From Actinomycetes bacterium (GTDB lineage Bacteria; Actinomycetota; Acidimicrobiia; IMCC26256; Chersky-534), in contig JAODBH010000046.1 in the NCBI GenBank assembly GCA_025463865.1, forward strand, positions 1 through 42,542: 42,542 nucleotides of DNA. The letters run 5' to 3'. Below are positions 1 through 7,538 of this stretch, piece by piece. The notes beneath the pieces were generated by a model. It was not told the origin of the DNA, did not search any database, and saw nothing but the letters and a program-made list of their open reading frames with translations. How positions within the stretch are numbered: the first letter of the stretch is position 1; the number at the start of each line of letters is the position of its first letter. Made by a program: the position numbers and the translations under genes.

Positions 1-147
1 GCGACCTTCGACGAGGTGCGTGAGCTCTGCGGCTGGGAGCTCGAACCGCCGAGCGGCGACCTCCCCGTTCTCACTGCGCCGACGGCGGACGAGGTCGCAG
101 CCTTGCGGCGATGGGATCCGCGCGGCTGGTTCCTGCGCGCCCGTTGA
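1..147 (+). CDS. CoA-transferase beta subunit, C-terminal fragment
   Basis: The window opens inside a gene; 48 codons in frame 1 end at the TGA at 145-147. The translated tail has TFDEVRELCGW, then APTADEVAALRRWDPRGWFL. This matches the usual C-terminus of ketoacid-type CoA-transferase beta subunits (IpdB-like, of steroid ring degradation), where a TGW motif is followed by a PT-EE-LR-LDP-G tail. The catalytic part lies outside the window, so the exact substrate cannot be told. It converges with the thiolase gene, leaving 8 bp between them, and fits the acyl-CoA catabolism theme of this region. The family assignment rests on a short segment and is moderately sure. Confidence 0.55.
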   Translation, partial: ATFDEVRELCGWELEPPSGDLPVLTAPTADEVAALRRWDPRGWFLRAR

Positions 148-155
148 GCTTCGAG

Positions 156-1274
156 TTAGCGAGTGACGATGACGCAGGCGGCGTTGGCGCCACGCCCGAC
201 CGTGTGCGCGAGACCGACCCGCGCGCCATCGAACTGGCGAGCGCCCGCGTCGCCGCGTACCTGGTGCACGAGCTCGACGACCTGGCCGAGTGCCGACGCG
301 CCGAGGGGTTCGCCCTTCGACAACAGTCCGCCGCTCGGGTTGACGACCACGCTCGGTTCGTCGAGGAACTTGGCCTGTTCACCCGGCACGCAGAGGTCGA
401 GCTCCTGGTAGGCGAGGAGCTCGCGCGCGGCGTCGGTGTCCTGGCACTCGACGACGTCGATGTCGTCGGGGCCGAGGCCGGCCTCTTCGTACGCGGCGTC
501 ACCGGCGAGGGTGGTGGGCGACGGGAAGTCGTCGTCGACCAGGCCGCTCAACGGGGTTGCCTCGCCGAGCACGGAGCCGGGAAGGTGCGAGCGCAGCACC
601 GCCGACGCGAGCTCGATGCCGTGATCGCCGCGCCGCAGCACGACCGCGGCCGCGCCTTCGTTCGGCGAGCAGAGCATCCAGAGGTGCAAGGGGTCGCACA
701 CGAGACGCGACTCGAGGACGGCCTCGGCGGTGACCGCCTTCTGGAACATCGCGTCGGGGTTGTCCACCCCGTTGCCGCGGTTCTTGACCACCACCGCGGC
801 GAAGTCGTCCTTGGTGACGCCCGAGTCCCGCATCAGCCGTTGAGCCCGCAGCGCGAAGTACGACGGCGTGGCCGCGAGGCCCGCCTCCTCCCGCCAGGGC
901 TCGAAGAAGCTCGAACGGATGATGCCCTTCGGCATCTTCTCGATGCCGAACACCAGCACGGTCTCGTACTGCCCGGCGCGGATCGCGCCCGCGGCGAGCA
1001 TGAGCGCGGCGCCGCCGCTCGCGCAGCCGGCCTCGACGTCGACGATGGGCGTGCCGGTCATGCCGAGCGAGCCGAGGACCTTGTGGCCCGCGGCGACCCC
1101 GGAGTACACGGTGCCGCAGAACGCGGCCTGGAACGGCGGTCGGCCCTCGGTGGGCAGCCCGGCGTCGGCGAGCGCGGCGCGCACCGCGACCACACCCATC
1201 TCGGTGACCGTCGTGCCCTCGAACCGGCCGAACGGGTGGAGCCCGATCCCCGCGATGCCCACACGCGTGCTCAT
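156..1274 (-). CDS. Thiolase-family protein (Ltp/SCP-x type)
   Basis: A 372-residue thiolase-fold protein that would cleave or form a C-C bond on an acyl-CoA. The N-terminal nucleophile motif VEAGCASGGAA carries the catalytic-type Cys near residue 82. The usual GGxxxxGHPxGATG motif reads GGLLSKGEPLGAS, so the thiolase His is replaced by Glu; the C-terminal stretch is GRGANAACVIV. I start it at the ATG at 1274, because a GAGGAG ribosome site lies just upstream and the ATG overlaps the stop of the DUF35 gene by 4 bp (ATGA), implying translational coupling. Thiolases paired with DUF35 proteins include both true thiolases and retro-aldolases such as Ltp2 of steroid side-chain cleavage. The Glu substitution leaves the reaction open. 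Confidence 0.88.
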   Translation of the reverse strand: MSTRVGIAGIGLHPFGRFEGTTVTEMGVVAVRAALADAGLPTEGRPPFQAAFCGTVYSGVAAGHKVLGSLGMTGTPIVDVEAGCASGGAALMLAAGAIRAGQYETVLVFGIEKMPKGIIRSSFFEPWREEAGLAATPSYFALRAQRLMRDSGVTKDDFAAVVVKNRGNGVDNPDAMFQKAVTAEAVLESRLVCDPLHLWMLCSPNEGAAAVVLRRGDHGIELASAVLRSHLPGSVLGEATPLSGLVDDDFPSPTTLAGDAAYEEAGLGPDDIDVVECQDTDAARELLAYQELDLCVPGEQAKFLDEPSVVVNPSGGLLSKGEPLGASALGQVVELVHQVRGDAGARQFDGARVGLAHTVGRGANAACVIVTR

Positions 1275-1702
1275 CGGGTGCTCCTCGCGGCCGGCTCGGT
1301 GTCGCTGCTGAAGGCCCACGTGACGACGTCGACGCCGTCATCGTCGGTGTGCAGCACGTCGGGTACGAGCCGCATCGGCTGGCCGTAGCGCAACGCCGTG
1401 GGGTCCGACTCGGTGAGGCGGGTGATCACCCGGAGCTTCTCGGCCGGGAGCTCGACCACGCCGAAGCCGTAGGGGATCGCGCCGAGGTAGCCGGGCGGGG
1501 GAGCCGTGACCGCGGTCCAGCCCCAGAGGGTGCCGTGGGTGGAGAGCTCGACCCGCTCGATGTCGGCCGCACCGGTGTACGGGCAGGTGGTGAGCAGCGG
1601 GAAGTGGTACTTCCGGCTCGACGGGGAGTACCCGCCGATCAGGGCGATCGAGCCGTCGGCCCGGGTGTCGAAGAGTCCGTCGTGGACGGCGCGGGACGTC
1701 AT
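1271..1702 (-). CDS. DUF35 OB-fold protein, thiolase partner
   Basis: A 143-residue protein of the DUF35 (zinc ribbon plus OB-fold) family, which forms complexes with thiolase-like enzymes and helps bind the acyl-CoA. The N-terminal rubredoxin-like knuckle is degenerate. Where the family normally has CxxCG, this protein has GGYSPSSRKYHFP, and the second knuckle keeps one Cys in TTCPYTG. The OB-fold follows (HGTLWGWTAV, PYGFGVVELP). The ATG at 1702 is preceded by GAAAGG about 8 nt upstream. It lies 24 bp after the CoA-transferase gene and overlaps the thiolase start, so the two probably form a stoichiometric pair. Loss of the zinc ligands is seen directly; retention of partner binding is inference. 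Confidence 0.85.
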   Translation of the reverse strand: MTSRAVHDGLFDTRADGSIALIGGYSPSSRKYHFPLLTTCPYTGAADIERVELSTHGTLWGWTAVTAPPPGYLGAIPYGFGVVELPAEKLRVITRLTESDPTALRYGQPMRLVPDVLHTDDDGVDVVTWAFSSDTEPAARSTR

Positions 1703-1726
1703 GTCACGGCACCTTTCGTACGGGGG

Positions 1727-2914
1727 TCACAGGATCTTGCGGGCGAGCAGGTCGTCGAGCTCGGCGTCGGTGAGACCGAGCTCCTTGCCCAGCACCGCGC
1801 GGGTGTGCTCGCCGAGCGTCGGCGCGCCCGTGGGCGTCTCCACCGGCTCGCCGACCCGGCGCGGGAAGGGCGCCTGCTGCTTCATCGGGCCGGCGACCTG
1901 GTCGTCGACGGTGACCAGGTCGCCGCGCGCGGCGAAGTGCGGATCGAGGAAGATCTCGGCCGCGGTGTAGGCGGTGGCGACGGGCACGTCGGCGGCGACG
2001 CACCGGGCCTCGATCTCCTTCGAGTCGAGGGTCTTCGCCCAGTCGGCGACGATGCCGTTGATCAGGTCGTTGTGCGCGGCGCGGTCGACGAGCTTGGTGA
2101 AGCGCGGGTCCTCGAGCAGGTCGGTGCGCTCCATGGCCTTGCACAGCCGGGAGAAGTTGGCGTCGGAGCCGGCGACGATGCAGACGTACTTGCCGTCGGC
2201 GCTCTCGTAGTTGTCGAGCGGCGCGCTGTTGGCGAGGCGATTGCCCTCGCGGTTGCGGATGATCCCGAGCTTGTCGTAGCCCGCGATCGTCCACTCGAGG
2301 ATGCGCAGCGCCGCGCCGTAGAGCGCGGCGTCGATCACCGCGCCCGATCCGCCGCGCACGTCGCGCCGGTAGAGGGCCGCGGTCGCGGCCTGGGCCGAGA
2401 AGACGCCGGTGAGGTAGTCGGAGATGGTGACGCCCACGCGCACGGGGGGCCGGTCGGGGTAGCCGGTGAGGTGGAGCAGGCCTCCGTAGCCGATGCCGAC
2501 GCGGTCGAGGCCGGGTCGCTTCGTGTACGGCCCGTCCTGGCCGAAGCTGCTGATGCGCACGGTCACGATGCGTTCGTCGAGCTGCGCTGGATCGATGTTC
2601 CACTGCTCGAGCGTGCCGGGCCGGAAGTTCTCCACCACCACGTCGGCGGTCTCGGCGAGGCGGCGGAACAGGTCCTGGCCCTCGGGCGTGCGCAGGTTGA
2701 GGGTGACGCTCTTGCGCCCGCGTCCTTCGACGGCCCAGAACAGCGAGTAGCCGTCGTCGGTGAACGGCCCGATCTCGCGCATGAAGTCGCCGGTGCCGGG
2801 CTGCTCGATCTTGATGACCTCGGCGCCCAGTTCACCGAGCAGGCCGGCGCAGAACGGCGCCGCGATGCGGGTGCCGAGGTCGAGGACGCGGAGCCCTTCG
2901 AGGGGACCGCTCAC
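1727..2914 (-). CDS. Class III CoA-transferase (CaiB/BaiF family)
   Basis: A 395-residue family III acyl-CoA transferase, which moves CoA between carboxylic acids through an aspartyl-CoA anhydride. It shows the family start GPLEGLRVLDLGTRIAAPF and GAEVIKIEQP. VVVENFRPGTL, SSFGQDGPY and the catalytic Asp in ISDYLTGVFSA follow. I choose the GTG at 2914, which overlaps the upstream hydratase stop in a GTGA junction; the longer upstream reading frame is antisense noise. It is the second gene of a coupled hydratase, transferase, DUF35, thiolase unit, so it probably activates or recycles the acid degraded by that pathway. The particular acid cannot be read from sequence. Confidence 0.9.
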   Translation of the reverse strand: MSGPLEGLRVLDLGTRIAAPFCAGLLGELGAEVIKIEQPGTGDFMREIGPFTDDGYSLFWAVEGRGRKSVTLNLRTPEGQDLFRRLAETADVVVENFRPGTLEQWNIDPAQLDERIVTVRISSFGQDGPYTKRPGLDRVGIGYGGLLHLTGYPDRPPVRVGVTISDYLTGVFSAQAATAALYRRDVRGGSGAVIDAALYGAALRILEWTIAGYDKLGIIRNREGNRLANSAPLDNYESADGKYVCIVAGSDANFSRLCKAMERTDLLEDPRFTKLVDRAAHNDLINGIVADWAKTLDSKEIEARCVAADVPVATAYTAAEIFLDPHFAARGDLVTVDDQVAGPMKQQAPFPRRVGEPVETPTGAPTLGEHTRAVLGKELGLTDAELDDLLARKIL

Positions 2915-3750
2915 GTGGCGGTGCTCTCGGAGCTGTCGCCGCGCTGCTCGGCTTTCACCGCGTCCATCCCGCCGGCCTTGCGGGCCTCCATCAGGCCGAG
3001 CGCGGTGGCCGAGTTGCTGACGAACTGATGCATGATGAAGTGGTACTTCCACGACTCGCGTTGGCCCTGCAGGTCGACCATGTTGTTGATCGTGTCCTTG
3101 ATCGCCTGCGCGGTGACCGGCGGCACGAGCGCCACCTGCACCGCCATCTCGTGGGCCGCGTCCTCGAGCTCGGCCCGGGGCACCACCCGGTTGACGAGCC
3201 CGTAGCGCTCGGCCGCGGTCGCGTCGAGGGTCTGCGCGAGGAGGAGGAACTCCTTGGCCTTGCGTGGGCCCAGCTCCCAGGGCTCGATCAGGAGCTCGAC
3301 CCCGACGCCGCTCATGCGCAGCACCGGGTTGGAGAACCGGGCGTCGTCGGCCGCGATGATGAGGTCGCACATGCAGGCGAGCATCAGACCCGCGGCCGCG
3401 CACGCGCCCTGGACCGCCGCGATCGTCGGCTTGCGGAAGTCGCGGATCCGCACGCACTTGTCGAAGTACATGACCTGCTCGTGGCGCCACTTGCCCTCCG
3501 CGGTCTCCCGGAGCGCCGACCAGGGATCTTCGCCGGCCAGGATCTCCTTCAGGTCATGGCCCGCGGAGAAGTGCTTGCCCTCACCCGCGAGCACGACCAC
3601 CCGCACGTCGTCGTCGGCGTCGGCGAGCGTGAACGCGGCGTCGAGCTCCTCGAGCAGCTCGGTGCTCTGCGAGTTGGCCGCCTTCGGCCGGCGCAGCGTG
3701 ATCGTCGCGACGAGGTCGGCGGTCTCGTAGCTGATCGTGTGGAAAGCCAT
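2911..3750 (-). CDS. Enoyl-CoA hydratase/isomerase (crotonase family)
   Basis: A 279-residue crotonase-fold protein acting on enoyl-CoA esters. The oxyanion-hole segments are visible: FSAGHDLKEI early, and ACAAAGLMLACMCDLIIAA in the middle. A segment with ELLIEPWELGPRKAKE, where family members place catalytic acids, follows. The start ATG at 3750 is favoured over a TTG at 3759, because a TAGATT box lies exactly 7 nt before it. It heads a four-gene unit in which the next gene starts within its stop codon. Fatty-acid or steroid beta-oxidation is the likely setting; hydratase versus isomerase activity is not decided. Confidence 0.9.
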   Translation of the reverse strand: MAFHTISYETADLVATITLRRPKAANSQSTELLEELDAAFTLADADDDVRVVVLAGEGKHFSAGHDLKEILAGEDPWSALRETAEGKWRHEQVMYFDKCVRIRDFRKPTIAAVQGACAAAGLMLACMCDLIIAADDARFSNPVLRMSGVGVELLIEPWELGPRKAKEFLLLAQTLDATAAERYGLVNRVVPRAELEDAAHEMAVQVALVPPVTAQAIKDTINNMVDLQGQRESWKYHFIMHQFVSNSATALGLMEARKAGGMDAVKAEQRGDSSESTAT

Positions 3751-3757
3751 GATCGGC

Positions 3758-3763
3758 AATCTA
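3758..3763 (-). promoter_or_regulatory. -10 box of a leaderless promoter for the hydratase unit
   Basis: On the minus strand TAGATT is followed by 7 nt (GCCGATC) and then the ATG at 3750. This is the layout of actinobacterial leaderless promoters, where the transcript begins at the start codon. It supports the shorter start and separate expression of the hydratase, CoA-transferase, DUF35, thiolase unit. Confidence 0.55.
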
Positions 3764-3794
3764 GGCGCGGGCGCGAACCGTCAGCTGCGGCTCC

Positions 3795-4991
3795 TCACTT
3801 GCGAACGACGGGCTTGGGCTCGCGGGGGAGCCCGAGGACCTTCTCGCCGATGACGTTGCGCTGGATCTCGTTGGTCCCGGCCCAGATCGAGCTCGCCTGG
3901 TAGTAGAGCCAGGACCGCTGCCAGGTGCCGTCGCCGGGATTCTCGGACGAGCCCCGCCAGAGCGGTGCGGCCGAACCGAGCACCGCCATCACGGTGTCGT
4001 GCATGCGCTTGCTCATCTCGCTCCACCAGAGCTTGTTCATGCTGCCCTGCGGACCGGGCTCGAGGCCCTTGGCGAGGCGCGAGATCGTGCGCCAGTTGTG
4101 CAGCTGGAACAGGCGCACCTCGACGAACGCCTCCGCCAGCCGCTGCTGGATGCGGTGGTCGTCGTAGACGCCCTCCTGCAGTGCGAGTCGGAGCAGCTCG
4201 TCGATCAGCTGCGCGTGGATGACGAGCTGGCGCGGGTTGCTGCCGCGCTCGTGTGAGAGCGTGGAGTTGGCCACCCGCCAGCCCTCGTTCTCGGGGCCGA
4301 GGATGCGGTCCGCGGGGATGAAGACGTCGTTGAAGAAGACTTCGTTGAACTCGGTCTCGTCGGTGATCTGCCGCAGCGGCCGCACCTCGACGCCGTCGGA
4401 CCTCATGTCGACGACGAGGTACGAGATCCCCTTCTGCTTGATCGCGTCGGGGTCGGTGCGGGCCAGGCAGACGCCCCAGTCGGCGAACTGGGCGTAGCTC
4501 GTCCAGACCTTCTGCCCGTTGAGCAGCCAGCCGCCGTCGACCTTCTCGGCCCGGGTGCGGACCGACGCGAGGTCGGAGCCGGCGCCGGGCTCGCTGAAGA
4601 GCTGGCACCAGATCTCCTCGGCCGAGAGGACCTTGCCGAGCCAGCGGGCCTTCTGCTCGGGGGTGCCGTGGGCGAGCATCGTGGGGCCGACGAGGTTGAT
4701 GCCGATGCGGCCGACGAGCTCGGGGGCGCGGGCCCGGGCCAGCTCCTCGGTGACGATGTAGGCCTCCACCGGACCGAGGCCCCGGCCGCCGTACTCGGTG
4801 GGCCAGGTGACACCGACCCAACCACCGCTCGCCAGCTTCGCCTGCCACTCACGCCCGAACGCGACCTCTTCGTCGAGGGTGTCGAACCGGGGCGGGAGCC
4901 CCTTGCCGTACTCCCACGGCAGGTTGTCCTGGAGCCAGGTGCGCACGTCCGCGCGGAGCGCGGACTCTTCGGGAGAGGCGGTGAGATCCAT
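3795..4991 (-). CDS. Acyl-CoA dehydrogenase
   Basis: A 398-residue flavoenzyme that would make the alpha,beta double bond in an acyl-CoA. The N-terminal helical domain has WPTEYGGRGLGPVEAYIV. The FAD/substrate region has LFSEPGAGSDLASVRTRAE and GQKVWTSYAQFADWG. The C-terminal helix ends in AGTNEIQRNVIGEKVLGLPRE. The usual catalytic Glu of the YEGT motif is absent (WAGTNEIQ), but a Glu in LSHERGSN near residue 250 sits where isovaleryl- and long-chain-type enzymes keep theirs. It starts 19 nt after citrate synthase and ends 44 nt before the hydratase, so it is probably co-transcribed with citrate synthase. The substrate is unknown. Confidence 0.92.
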   Translation of the reverse strand: MDLTASPEESALRADVRTWLQDNLPWEYGKGLPPRFDTLDEEVAFGREWQAKLASGGWVGVTWPTEYGGRGLGPVEAYIVTEELARARAPELVGRIGINLVGPTMLAHGTPEQKARWLGKVLSAEEIWCQLFSEPGAGSDLASVRTRAEKVDGGWLLNGQKVWTSYAQFADWGVCLARTDPDAIKQKGISYLVVDMRSDGVEVRPLRQITDETEFNEVFFNDVFIPADRILGPENEGWRVANSTLSHERGSNPRQLVIHAQLIDELLRLALQEGVYDDHRIQQRLAEAFVEVRLFQLHNWRTISRLAKGLEPGPQGSMNKLWWSEMSKRMHDTVMAVLGSAAPLWRGSSENPGDGTWQRSWLYYQASSIWAGTNEIQRNVIGEKVLGLPREPKPVVRK

Positions 4992-5010
4992 CGGGCGGTG
5001 ACGCTCTCGG

Positions 5011-6312
5011 TTACCGGTCTGCGATCGGCACGTAGTCGCGTGCGGTCGGACCCGTGTAGATCTGACGGGGCCGGTTGATCTTCGTCTTGGGCGACTCGGT
5101 CATCTCTTTCCAGTGTGCGAGCCAGCCGGGGAGCCGGCCGAGGGCGAACAGCACCGTGAACATCTCCGTGGGGAAGCCCATCGCCCGGTAGATCAGGCCG
5201 GAGTAGAAGTCGACGTTCGGGTAGAGCTTCCGGTCGATGAAGTACTGGTCGTTGAGCGCGACCTCCTCGAGGCCCAGCGCGAGGTCGAGCAGCTCGTCCT
5301 GGACGTCGAGGTCCTTGAGGACGGTCTCCGCGGTGTTCTTCACGATGCGCGCCCGCGGGTCGTAGTTCTTGTAGACGCGGTGTCCGAAGCCGGAGAGCTT
5401 GAAGTCGGAGTTCGGGTCCTTGGCGAGGTTGACGTACTTGTTGAGGTCACCACCGTCGCGCTGGATGTCCTGGAGCATCTCGATGACGGCCTGGTTCGCG
5501 CCGCCGTGCAGCGGGCCCCACAGTCCGTTGATGCCCGACGCGATGGAGGCGAAGATGTTGGCCTCCGACGATCCGACCATGCGAACGGTGGACGTGCTGC
5601 AGTTCTGCTCGTGGTCGGCGTGGATGATCAGCAGCTGCTTCAGCGCGCGGACGACGGTCGGACTGACCTCGTAGTGCTCGGACGGCACCGCGAACATCAT
5701 CGTGAGGAAGTTCTCGATGAGGTCGAGCGAGTTGTCCGGGTAGAGGAACGGCTGGCCGATCGACTTCTTGTGCGAGTACGCCGCGATGGTGGGCAGCTTC
5801 GCCATGAGCCGGATGATCGAGAGCTGGACCTGCTCCGGGTCGTGGGGGTCGTCGCTGTCCTGGTAGAAGGCGCTCAGGGCGACGGTGACCGTCGACAGGA
5901 TCGCCATCGGGTGCGCGTCGCGCGGGAAGCCGTCGAAGAAGCGCTTGGCGTCCTCGTGCAGCAGGGTGTGCTTGCGGATCTCCATGCGGAAGTGGTCGAG
6001 CTCGGCCGCGGTCGGCAGGTTGCCGTAGATGAGCAGCCACGCGGTCTCGAGGAAGCTCGGGTGCTCGTGGTCGACCAGCTGCTCGATCGGGATGCCGCGG
6101 TAGCGGAGGATCCCGGCGTCGCCGTCGATGTAGGTGATCGCCGACTCGACCGACCCGGTGTTCATGTAGCCGTTGTCGAGCGTGATCAGCCCGGACTGCG
6201 CCCGGAGCTTGGAGATGTCGACCCCGAGCTCGTCCTCGGTCCCGCGCACGACCGGGAGCTTGATCTCCTGGTCACCGTGGATCAGTACCGCAGGGTCGTC
6301 GGAGACGGTCAT
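5011..6312 (-). CDS. gltA: Citrate synthase
   Basis: A 433-residue, type II (GltA-like) citrate synthase condensing acetyl-CoA and oxaloacetate at the entry to the TCA cycle. The catalytic triad can be placed: His269 in WGPLHGGAN, His311 in SGFGHRVYKNYDPRA and Asp368 in YPNVDFYSG. The additional substrate-binding HADHEQNCST motif is present. The N-terminal strand domain before residue 45 is typical of the hexameric bacterial type. The ATG at 6312 has a GAGGAG ribosome site 7 nt upstream. It leads into an acyl-CoA dehydrogenase 19 nt downstream, which couples acetyl-CoA use with beta-oxidation genes. The assignment is very sure. Confidence 0.97.
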   Translation of the reverse strand: MTVSDDPAVLIHGDQEIKLPVVRGTEDELGVDISKLRAQSGLITLDNGYMNTGSVESAITYIDGDAGILRYRGIPIEQLVDHEHPSFLETAWLLIYGNLPTAAELDHFRMEIRKHTLLHEDAKRFFDGFPRDAHPMAILSTVTVALSAFYQDSDDPHDPEQVQLSIIRLMAKLPTIAAYSHKKSIGQPFLYPDNSLDLIENFLTMMFAVPSEHYEVSPTVVRALKQLLIIHADHEQNCSTSTVRMVGSSEANIFASIASGINGLWGPLHGGANQAVIEMLQDIQRDGGDLNKYVNLAKDPNSDFKLSGFGHRVYKNYDPRARIVKNTAETVLKDLDVQDELLDLALGLEEVALNDQYFIDRKLYPNVDFYSGLIYRAMGFPTEMFTVLFALGRLPGWLAHWKEMTESPKTKINRPRQIYTGPTARDYVPIADR

Positions 6313-6360
6313 GGTGCAACTCCTCGTCGTGAACTCTTCGGGCTCCCCCCGACGGCTCCG

Positions 6361-6366
6361 ACGCTA
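6361..6366 (-). promoter_or_regulatory. Candidate -10 box for citrate synthase
   Basis: TAGCGT on the minus strand lies 48 nt before the gltA start codon. It would give a leader of about 40 nt that includes the GAGGAG ribosome site. No clear -35 is seen. Confidence 0.35.
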
Positions 6367-6399
6367 CCGGATCCGCAGGTCGGGAAGCCTCTCAGGGGG

Positions 6400-6421
6400 T
6401 GACGACAGTGTCATGTAATCT
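6400..6421 (+). promoter_or_regulatory. TGAC-N6-GTCA palindrome and -10 box before acyl-CoA dehydrogenase
   Basis: TGAC at 6400-6403 and GTCA at 6410-6413 form an inverted repeat with a 6-nt spacer (GACAGT). Directly after it, TAATCT (6416-6421) sits 6 nt before the GTG start at 6428, as in a leaderless promoter. A repressor on the palindrome would cover the -35 to -10 interval. The same half-sites and spacing occur at 12089-12102 and 35659-35672. Confidence 0.5.
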
Positions 6422-6427
6422 CCCGCC

Positions 6428-7531
6428 GTGGATTTCGAGCTCAGCGAGGATCAACTCGCGCTGCGCGACGGCGCGCGCGACGTCCTGGACGGCCTGGCCG
6501 ATTCGGCCAAGGTGCGCGTCGTGGTCGAGCGGGGCGGGGGCCGGGACGACGCCCTCTGGAGCGCCATGGTCGAGCAGGGCTGGCTCGGCGTCGACCTGCC
6601 CGAGGACCAAGGCGGTCTCGGACTCGGGCCCGTCGAGGTCGCCGTTCTCCTGGAGGAGGTCGGTCGGCACGCCGCGCCCGCGCCGTTCGGGTCGAGCGTC
6701 CTCGCGGCCGGAGCGTTGGCCCGGGCCGGGGACGCGGCGGCGGTCGAGCGGCTCGTCAACGGCGAGATCATCGGCTGCGTCGCCTGGAGCGCCAAGGCGG
6801 ACGCGGTCACGGCAGCCGGCGCTTCGTCGGGAGCCGCCGAAGGGGGCTGGACGCTGACCGGCCGGCCCGATCCGGTGCCCTACGCCCCGAGCGCCGCGGT
6901 GGCGATCGTCGTCGCGGCCACCGCCGACGGCCCCGCGCTGTTCTCGGTCGACGTCGAGACCGCGGGCCGCCCGAAGGCGGAGCCGGCGATGGACCAGACC
7001 CGCGAGCTCGGGTGGTTGCACTTCGACGCCACGCCCGCCACCCGTCTCGGCGGGGCGGACGCGGTCGAGGCGCTCCTCGACCGGGGCGCCACCTATTCGT
7101 CGGCCGAGCTGCTCGGCGCGTCGGGGCGGGCGCTCGACCTTGCCGTCGAGTACGCCAAGGACCGCATCCAGTTCGACCGCCCGATCGGCAGCTTCCAGGC
7201 CGTCAAGCACCGTTGCGCCGACATGCTCGTCGACGTCGAGGGCATGCGCTCCACGGTGTATTGGGCCGCGTGGTGCCTCGAGGCCTCCGACCCCGACCAG
7301 TCGGTCGCGGCGTCGACCGCCAAGACCTGGTGCGCCGACGCGTCGAAGCGGGTCATGGCCTCCGCGCTCCAGGTCCACGGCGGGATCGGCTTCACGTGGG
7401 AGCACGACCTGCACCTGTTCATGAAGCGGGCCCAGCTCGACCAGCTCCAGTTCGGCGACGCCACGTACCACCGGGAACGGCTCGCCGCGCTCCTCCGCCC
7501 CCGGGTCGAGGCCGGGGAGTCCGTGATCTAG
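6428..7531 (+). CDS. Acyl-CoA dehydrogenase (small FadE type)
   Basis: A 367-residue acyl-CoA dehydrogenase family protein. It shows an N-terminal FELSEDQLALRDGARDVLDG and a central QGGLGLGPVEVAVLLEEVG. A helix segment with DRIQFDRPIGSFQAVKH and a C-terminal QVHGGIGFTWEHDLHLFMKRA follow. It lacks the YEGT catalytic Glu motif and the middle domain is short, as in subunits of heteromeric mycobacterial FadE enzymes where one partner is catalytically incomplete. A partner subunit is therefore plausible. The GTG start fits the TAATCT box 6 nt upstream. It converges on argS with 7 bp between them. The substrate is unknown. Confidence 0.9.
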   Translation: MDFELSEDQLALRDGARDVLDGLADSAKVRVVVERGGGRDDALWSAMVEQGWLGVDLPEDQGGLGLGPVEVAVLLEEVGRHAAPAPFGSSVLAAGALARAGDAAAVERLVNGEIIGCVAWSAKADAVTAAGASSGAAEGGWTLTGRPDPVPYAPSAAVAIVVAATADGPALFSVDVETAGRPKAEPAMDQTRELGWLHFDATPATRLGGADAVEALLDRGATYSSAELLGASGRALDLAVEYAKDRIQFDRPIGSFQAVKHRCADMLVDVEGMRSTVYWAAWCLEASDPDQSVAASTAKTWCADASKRVMASALQVHGGIGFTWEHDLHLFMKRAQLDQLQFGDATYHRERLAALLRPRVEAGESVI

Positions 7532-7538
7532 ATCCGGG

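Noticed and set aside
3751-3759. TTG start of the enoyl-CoA hydratase at 3759
   Set aside because: The ATG at 3750 fits the leaderless box spacing and the usual family N-terminus.
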